DNA of 64,000 nt from Prevotella sp. (lineage in GTDB: Bacteria > Bacteroidota > Bacteroidia > Bacteroidales > Bacteroidaceae): contig JAFUZD010000073.1 of the NCBI GenBank assembly GCA_017476785.1, positions 16,023-80,022 on the forward strand. Reading direction: 5' to 3'. Below are positions 59,003 through 64,000 of this stretch, piece after piece. A program made the position numbers and the translations under genes. The first letter of the stretch is position 1; each line of letters opens with the position of its first letter. Below the pieces are notes generated by a model. The model worked only from the letters and a program-made list of their open reading frames with translations. It did not search any database and was not told the origin of the DNA.

Positions 59003-62000
59003 AGCCACGCATTGCACATATCGCCACGCTTACGGCCGTCCTCCTGCTGACAGCCGCCACGTCGTGTTCCACGCAGAAGAATACGGCCAAGACGCGCTGG
59101 TGGCACTCGTTCACCGCCCGCTACAATGCCTACTACAACGGTTCGCAGGCCTTCATCGACGGTTCGGTGGAGAAAGAGCAGGGGCATCAGGACAACTTCA
59201 CCGAGATGATACCACTCTACACCGTGGCCAACAAGCAGAGCCGCTCTATCGGCAGTGGCAACTTCGACCGTGCCATTGAAAAAGCCGAGAAAGTCATCAA
59301 GCTGCACAGCATCAAGCGTCGGCCCGAATGGAACAAGAGTCGCCGCAAGACAGCGAAAGACATCGAGTGGCTGGGACGCCGCGAATACAATCCCTTCCTT
59401 TGGCACGCGTGGCTGTTGCTCGGTAAGGCGCAGTTCCAGAAAGGCGAGTTCGACGAGGCTGCCTCCACGTTCTCATATATGAGCCGCCTCTATCAGACCC
59501 AGCCTGCTATCTATGGCATCGCACGGGCGTGGCTGGCCAAGACCTACACCGAGCTGGACTGGCTCTACGATGCCGAGGACGTCATCCGCAATATGCGGCG
59601 TGACTCCATCCACTACCGTGCCCAGAAAGACTGGGACTACACGATGGCCAACTATCTCATCCGTGCAGAACGCTATGAAGAGGCCGTTCCGTGGCTCCGT
59701 AAGGTCATCAAGCACGAGCGTCGCAGTAAGCAGCGCGCCCGCGAGTGGTACCTGATGGGGCAGATAGAGACACTGCTGGGCCACCGCCAGCAAGCCTACA
59801 AAGCCTATCAGCACGTCATCAGGCAAAACCCGCCCTACGAGTTGGAGTTCAATGCACGCATCGCCCAGACCGAGGTGATGGCACAGGGGAATGCCAAGAA
59901 GATGATTAGCCGTCTGCGGCGGATGGCAGCATCGGACAACAATAAGGACTATTTGGATCAGGTGTACTATGCCATCGGCAATATCTATATGACGCAGAAA
60001 GACACCGTACGAGCCATCGACGCCTACGAGAAAGGCAACAAGAAAGCCACCCGGAGCGGTATTGAGAAAGGTGTGCTCCTACTGCGCTTGGGCGACATCT
60101 ATTGGACGATGGAGCGCTACAACGATGCCCAGCGATGCTACGGCGAGGCCATCGGCCTGCTGGATCAGGACCGTAAGGACTACCCGCAATTGTCGCAGCG
60201 TTCCAGAGTGCTCGACGAACTGGTTCCCCACACCGATGCCGTCCACCTGCAAGACTCTCTGCAGGTGCTGGCACAACTGCCGGAGGCCGAGCGCAATGCA
60301 GCCATCGACCGCGTCATCGAAGCTCTGAAGCGTAAGGAGAAAGAAGAAGAGCGCGCTCGCCAAGAGGCCGAGGCCGAGCGCATACAGCAACAACAGGGAG
60401 CCGTAGGCAACCGCCAGCAACCAACCAACACACAGGCCGCCAACCAGTCAACAGGGCAGTGGTACTTCTATAACCCGCAAGCTGTCAATCAGGGCAAGCA
60501 GACCTTCCAGCAGCAATGGGGACGGCGCGAGAACGCCGACAACTGGCAGCGCATCAATCAGACCGTGGTACGGATGGAGCGCGACGAGGAAGAAGCAGAC
60601 AACGACTCCATCGCAGCGGGCGACATCGCTGTCGCAGCCAGCGACAGCATTGAGGCGCAACCGGCCGACTCGGCGGTCAACGACCCGCACAAACGCGAAT
60701 ATTATCTGGCACAGATTCCCTTCACTGAAGAGCAGCGCGCAGCCTCCGACGCCCTCATTATGGACGGTCTCTTCCACTCGGGCGTCATCTTTAAGGACAA
60801 GCTCGACAACCTGCCCCTCTCGGAGAAAGCACTGACACGCCTCGTCAACCAATACCCCACCTATGCCCAGAACGACGAGACGCTCTATCACCTCTTCCTG
60901 CTCTACTCCCGTCAGGGACGCGCAGCCGAAGCCAACCAAATGGTGGAATGGCTCAAGCAAGACTATCCTACGAGCCAATGGACCACGTTGCTGAGCGACC
61001 CCTACTTCATTGAAAACCAGAAGTTCGGCGTGCATATCGAAGACTCGCTCTATGCCGCCACCTACGATGCCTTCAAAGCCGACCGATATGCCGAAGTATA
61101 TGCCAACGCGCGTCTGTCAGCACAGCGATTCCCGCTGGGAGCCAACCGCCCGAAGTTCATTTTCATTGAGGGACTGGGCCGTCTGAACGACGGACTGGCC
61201 GACAGTTGCGTAGTGAAGATGAAGACCGTGGTAGAGCAGTACCCGAAGAGCGAGGTGAGCGAGATGGCGGGTATGATTGTGCGCGGCATACAGGAGGGGC
61301 GCACGCTCTATGGCGGCAAGTTCAATCTGGGCGACATCTGGTCGCGCCGCGGAGCAGCGCTGGCAGGACAGGACTCCACGCAGCAAGACACGCTGAGCGT
61401 CGAGCGCAACGTGGGCTTCGTCTTCATTCTCGCCTACCCCACCGACTCCATCAACCAGAACCAGCTGCTCTACGAGATGGCACGCTATAATTTCACCAAC
61501 TATCTGGTGCGCAACTTCGACATCGAGATAGACAGCAGCGAGGGCATCAGCCGGATGCTCATCAGCGGCTTCCTCAGCTATGACGAAGCCCTGCAATATG
61601 CCCGCCAGCTGTATGCCGACGAGCGGATGGCCCCCCATCTGCAGGGGCTGCGCCGCATCATCATCAGCGAGGACAACCTACGGCTGCTCGGAACGAAGGT
61701 GAGCTACACCGACTACGAAGACTTCTTCGACGAGCAGTTTGCACCGCTGCCCGTGACGCAGGAGCAACTGCTGCTAATGCCCGAGAGCGTGGAACAGGAG
61801 CAGGAACCCGAACCGCAACCGGCCGACGACGGGGATGGAGACGGGAACAATGGAAACGGTGCCAATGCGGCCGATGATGACGACGACGGACTGCCACCGC
61901 TCAACGACATCAACATCAATCAGCCTCAGCAGCCTGCCACCGACGACGACGGACTGGGCGGACTGGAGGATTTGGTGCCGACCAATGCCGCACCACAGAA

Positions 62001-62040
62001 CAGTTACGACATAGAATTTGACGACGACTTCTACAGATGA
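58999..62040 (+). CDS. porW: type IX secretion lipoprotein PorW/SprE
   Basis: 1013 aa from a GTG at 58999, coupled to the upstream stop. Lipobox ending ATSC, then STQKNTAKTRWWHSFTARYN with the family motif, and many TPR-like repeats (WHAWLLLGKAQFQKGEFDEA). A Gln-rich low-complexity part (about residues 455-510) and an acidic C-terminus (DDGDGDGNNGNG) follow. PorW/SprE is required for T9SS function and works with PorX, whose gene overlaps by 4 bp. An upstream GTG (58933) is open but would overlap the previous gene. Confidence 0.88.
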   Translation: MKPRIAHIATLTAVLLLTAATSCSTQKNTAKTRWWHSFTARYNAYYNGSQAFIDGSVEKEQGHQDNFTEMIPLYTVANKQSRSIGSGNFDRAIEKAEKVIKLHSIKRRPEWNKSRRKTAKDIEWLGRREYNPFLWHAWLLLGKAQFQKGEFDEAASTFSYMSRLYQTQPAIYGIARAWLAKTYTELDWLYDAEDVIRNMRRDSIHYRAQKDWDYTMANYLIRAERYEEAVPWLRKVIKHERRSKQRAREWYLMGQIETLLGHRQQAYKAYQHVIRQNPPYELEFNARIAQTEVMAQGNAKKMISRLRRMAASDNNKDYLDQVYYAIGNIYMTQKDTVRAIDAYEKGNKKATRSGIEKGVLLLRLGDIYWTMERYNDAQRCYGEAIGLLDQDRKDYPQLSQRSRVLDELVPHTDAVHLQDSLQVLAQLPEAERNAAIDRVIEALKRKEKEEERARQEAEAERIQQQQGAVGNRQQPTNTQAANQSTGQWYFYNPQAVNQGKQTFQQQWGRRENADNWQRINQTVVRMERDEEEADNDSIAAGDIAVAASDSIEAQPADSAVNDPHKREYYLAQIPFTEEQRAASDALIMDGLFHSGVIFKDKLDNLPLSEKALTRLVNQYPTYAQNDETLYHLFLLYSRQGRAAEANQMVEWLKQDYPTSQWTTLLSDPYFIENQKFGVHIEDSLYAATYDAFKADRYAEVYANARLSAQRFPLGANRPKFIFIEGLGRLNDGLADSCVVKMKTVVEQYPKSEVSEMAGMIVRGIQEGRTLYGGKFNLGDIWSRRGAALAGQDSTQQDTLSVERNVGFVFILAYPTDSINQNQLLYEMARYNFTNYLVRNFDIEIDSSEGISRMLISGFLSYDEALQYARQLYADERMAPHLQGLRRIIISEDNLRLLGTKVSYTDYEDFFDEQFAPLPVTQEQLLLMPESVEQEQEPEPQPADDGDGDGNNGNGANAADDDDDGLPPLNDININQPQQPATDDDGLGGLEDLVPTNAAPQNSYDIEFDDDFYR

Positions 62041-63587
62041 CAAATGGACTGCTACTCTGGGCCGACGACGAGATAGAACTGCTGCGTGCCCATCTGCTTT
62101 TCCTTGAGAAGAAAGGCTACGAAGTAATCACAGTGAACAACGGAACCGACGCCATTGAGGAGTGCCGGCAGCGAACGTTCGACCTCATCCTGTTGGACGA
62201 GATGATGCCGGGACTGAGCGGACTGGAGACACTGCAAAAGATTAAGGAGATAACCCCGTCGGTACCCGTGGTGATGGTGACCAAGAGTGAGGAAGAGAAC
62301 ATAATGAACCAAGCCATTGGGCAGAAGATAGCCGACTACCTCATCAAGCCCGTCAACCCCAACCAGATTCTGCTGACGCTCAAGAAGAATATCCACCGCC
62401 GCGAGAGAGAGACCGAGGTGACACAGAGCGGCTACCAGCAGCAGTTCCAGCCGATTGCGATGCAGATAATGGACTGCCAGACGTGGCAGGACTGGGTCAA
62501 CGTCTACAAGCGGTTGGTGCGCTGGGAGCTGGAGCTAAGTGCCACGGACTCGTCAATGACCGAGATGCTGACAATGCAGAAGGAAGAAGCCAATCAGGGA
62601 TTTGCCAAGTTCATCAAGAAGCACTATCTGGACTGGATTGCCGGCAATGCCGACACGCCTTTGCTCTCGCCCCACATCTTCAAGCAGAAGGTGTTCCCAC
62701 TGCTCAACGCGAAGCAGAAAGTGTTCCTCATCGTGCTCGACAACTTCCGCTACGACCAGTGGAAGGTGCTGGAGCACGAGATTGCTGAGCTGTTTGAAAT
62801 CGACGAGGACCTCTATTATAGCATCCTGCCCACAGCCACGCAATATGCCCGCAATGCCATCTTCAGTGGTCTGATGCCCGTGCAGATAGCCCAGATGTTC
62901 CCCGAGCTATGGGTCGACGAGGATGAGGAAGAGGGTAAGAACCTGAACGAGGCACCCCTCATCCAGACGCAGCTCGACCGCTACCGCCGCCACGACACGT
63001 TCTCCTATCACAAAATCAACACGTCGGCCGAGGCAGAGCGGCTGTTGAACCAGCTGAACACACTGGAGAAGAACGACCTGAACGTCGTCGTGTTCAACTT
63101 CATCGATATGCTCAGCCACGCCCGCACCGAGTCGAAGATGGTGCGCGAGCTGGCCAACAACGAGTCGGCCTACCGCAGCATCACGCTCTCGTGGTTCCGC
63201 CATTCGGTCATTGCCGACCTGTTCCGCCTGCTGGCTCAGACCGACTATCGCGTCATCATCACCACCGACCACGGCTCCATCCGCGCCAATCGCCCCGTGA
63301 AGATCGTAGGCGACCGCAACACCAATACCAACCTACGCTACAAGCTGGGCAAGAATCTTGCCTACGATGCAAAGGAAGTGTTTGCCATCAAAGACCCAGC
63401 CCGCGCCCAACTGCCTGCGCCCAACCTGTCTACCAGCTACGTCTTTGCCACTGGCGACTCGTTCTTTGCCTATCCCAACAACTATAATTATTACGTCAAT
63501 TACTTCCGCAACACGTTCCAGCACGGCGGCATCTCGATGGAAGAGATGATTATCCCCATCGTCACGATGCGCAGCAAGCGCCGCTGA
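62037..63587 (+). CDS. porX: PorX-type response regulator with PglZ domain
   Basis: 516 aa. The receiver domain has [14 protein letters not shown], the phospho-acceptor in [14 protein letters not shown] and the Lys in [10 protein letters not shown]. After a helical linker comes a PglZ/alkaline-phosphatase-like domain ([46 protein letters not shown] with metal-binding Asp/His). PorX controls T9SS expression and acts as a nucleotide phosphodiesterase in P. gingivalis. Confidence 0.94.
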   Translation: MTNGLLLWADDEIELLRAHLLFLEKKGYEVITVNNGTDAIEECRQRTFDLILLDEMMPGLSGLETLQKIKEITPSVPVVMVTKSEEENIMNQAIGQKIADYLIKPVNPNQILLTLKKNIHRRERETEVTQSGYQQQFQPIAMQIMDCQTWQDWVNVYKRLVRWELELSATDSSMTEMLTMQKEEANQGFAKFIKKHYLDWIAGNADTPLLSPHIFKQKVFPLLNAKQKVFLIVLDNFRYDQWKVLEHEIAELFEIDEDLYYSILPTATQYARNAIFSGLMPVQIAQMFPELWVDEDEEEGKNLNEAPLIQTQLDRYRRHDTFSYHKINTSAEAERLLNQLNTLEKNDLNVVVFNFIDMLSHARTESKMVRELANNESAYRSITLSWFRHSVIADLFRLLAQTDYRVIITTDHGSIRANRPVKIVGDRNTNTNLRYKLGKNLAYDAKEVFAIKDPARAQLPAPNLSTSYVFATGDSFFAYPNNYNYYVNYFRNTFQHGGISMEEMIIPIVTMRSKRR

Positions 63588-63618
63588 ACCGTCGTTGCAC
63601 AACTATCAGAAAAAGAAT

Positions 63619-64000
63619 ATGGAAATCAGAATAGACCGCATAGAGAACATCCGCGAGGCTGCACGCCAGTTCATCAGCCACATTGGCCAGCACACCGTCT
63701 TCGCCTTCTACGGCAAGATGGGAGCCGGCAAGACCACTTTTATCAAAGCCGTCTGCGAGGAGCTGGGCGTGGAGGATGTCATCACCAGTCCCACGTTCGC
63801 CATCGTCAACGAGTACACCGATGCCTCTGCATCGCCCGTCTACCACTTCGACTTCTACCGCATCAAGCGGCTCGAGGAAGTCTACGATATGGGCTTCGAG
63901 GACTATTTTTACAGTGGCAGCCTCTGCCTCATCGAGTGGCCCGAGCTCATTGAGGAGGTGTTGCCCGAGGATGCTGTCCGCGTCAGTATCGAGGAGCAGC
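63619..64000 (+). CDS. tsaE: tRNA threonylcarbamoyladenosine synthesis ATPase TsaE (partial)
   Basis: The first 127 residues are visible. [23 protein letters not shown] is the P-loop, [16 protein letters not shown] and [23 protein letters not shown] are family motifs, and [12 protein letters not shown] holds the Trp. Works with TsaB and TsaD on t6A37 of tRNA. The 3' end is outside the window. Confidence 0.95.
   Translation, partial: MEIRIDRIENIREAARQFISHIGQHTVFAFYGKMGAGKTTFIKAVCEELGVEDVITSPTFAIVNEYTDASASPVYHFDFYRIKRLEEVYDMGFEDYFYSGSLCLIEWPELIEEVLPEDAVRVSIEEQ

Overview
The window looks like chromosome of a high-GC member of the Prevotellaceae (Bacteroidales). Three things point there. Promoters are the Bacteroidetes type, with TAnnTTTG -7 boxes directly upstream of many genes and no Shine-Dalgarno sequences. 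Family-typical genes are present: a MurF-alanine racemase fusion, Fkp, a B12-dependent ribonucleotide reductase, PorX/PorW, DUF3098, DUF3244, GSCFA and a C10 peptidase. Gene order in several blocks is that of the order. The assignment is inference; no rRNA is present.

Layout. 1-6.2 kb: MCE/MlaD transporter fragment, cell-wall amidase, folB, nrdJ, a membrane-anchored PAS-like protein and a nitroreductase. 6.2-18.2 kb: hexuronate-type transporter, murF-alr, GSCFA protein, the fucose pair fkp/fucP in divergent orientation, and a YfhO-type membrane protein. 18.2-27.6 kb: mtn, then an accessory cluster on the minus strand with repeated small BACON-like lipoproteins, a beta-barrel protein, a C10 cysteine peptidase, a DUF3244 protein and a TPR membrane regulator. 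It carries near-identical duplications, a frameshifted copy and 3'-end remnants. 27.6-48.4 kb: core genes (typA, rpsO, the ftsX-DUF3098-uppP-truB-queA-folK operon, a radical SAM protein, lpxA, a three-gene RND efflux operon, cca, DUF1599, a BT_3928-like protein, tpiA, a SPOR protein, folE). 57.1-64 kb: tRNA-Pro(GGG), aroA, a small Cys-rich protein, porW, porX, tsaE (cut by the window edge).

The unusual part is 49.0-57.1 kb, between a hypothetical membrane-protein gene and tRNA-Pro. It is a tandem, modular array of very small genes, most with their own promoter or terminator: four intact DUF5053-like proteins, one complete hicAB pair plus one orphan and one decayed hicB, three copies of a small membrane protein (one frameshifted), seven single-TM micropeptides of 33-41 aa (five of them ending in a PW motif), four short proteins resembling the N-terminus of a phage tape-measure protein, and two structured-RNA candidates whose closing stems differ in sequence but keep pairing. 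Modules repeat with periods of about 2.2 and 2.0 kb. No integrase, transposase or reverse transcriptase is visible. I regard this as the best candidate for an undescribed system.

Small repeats are spread through the core. A 63-bp divergent-promoter element sits between two unrelated gene pairs, with a diverged relative at fkp/fucP. Palindromes phased at exactly 21 bp occur in three intergenic regions. A GC-rich CCTCCCC/GGGGAGG repeat has inserted in frame into typA and supplies the stop codon of mtn.
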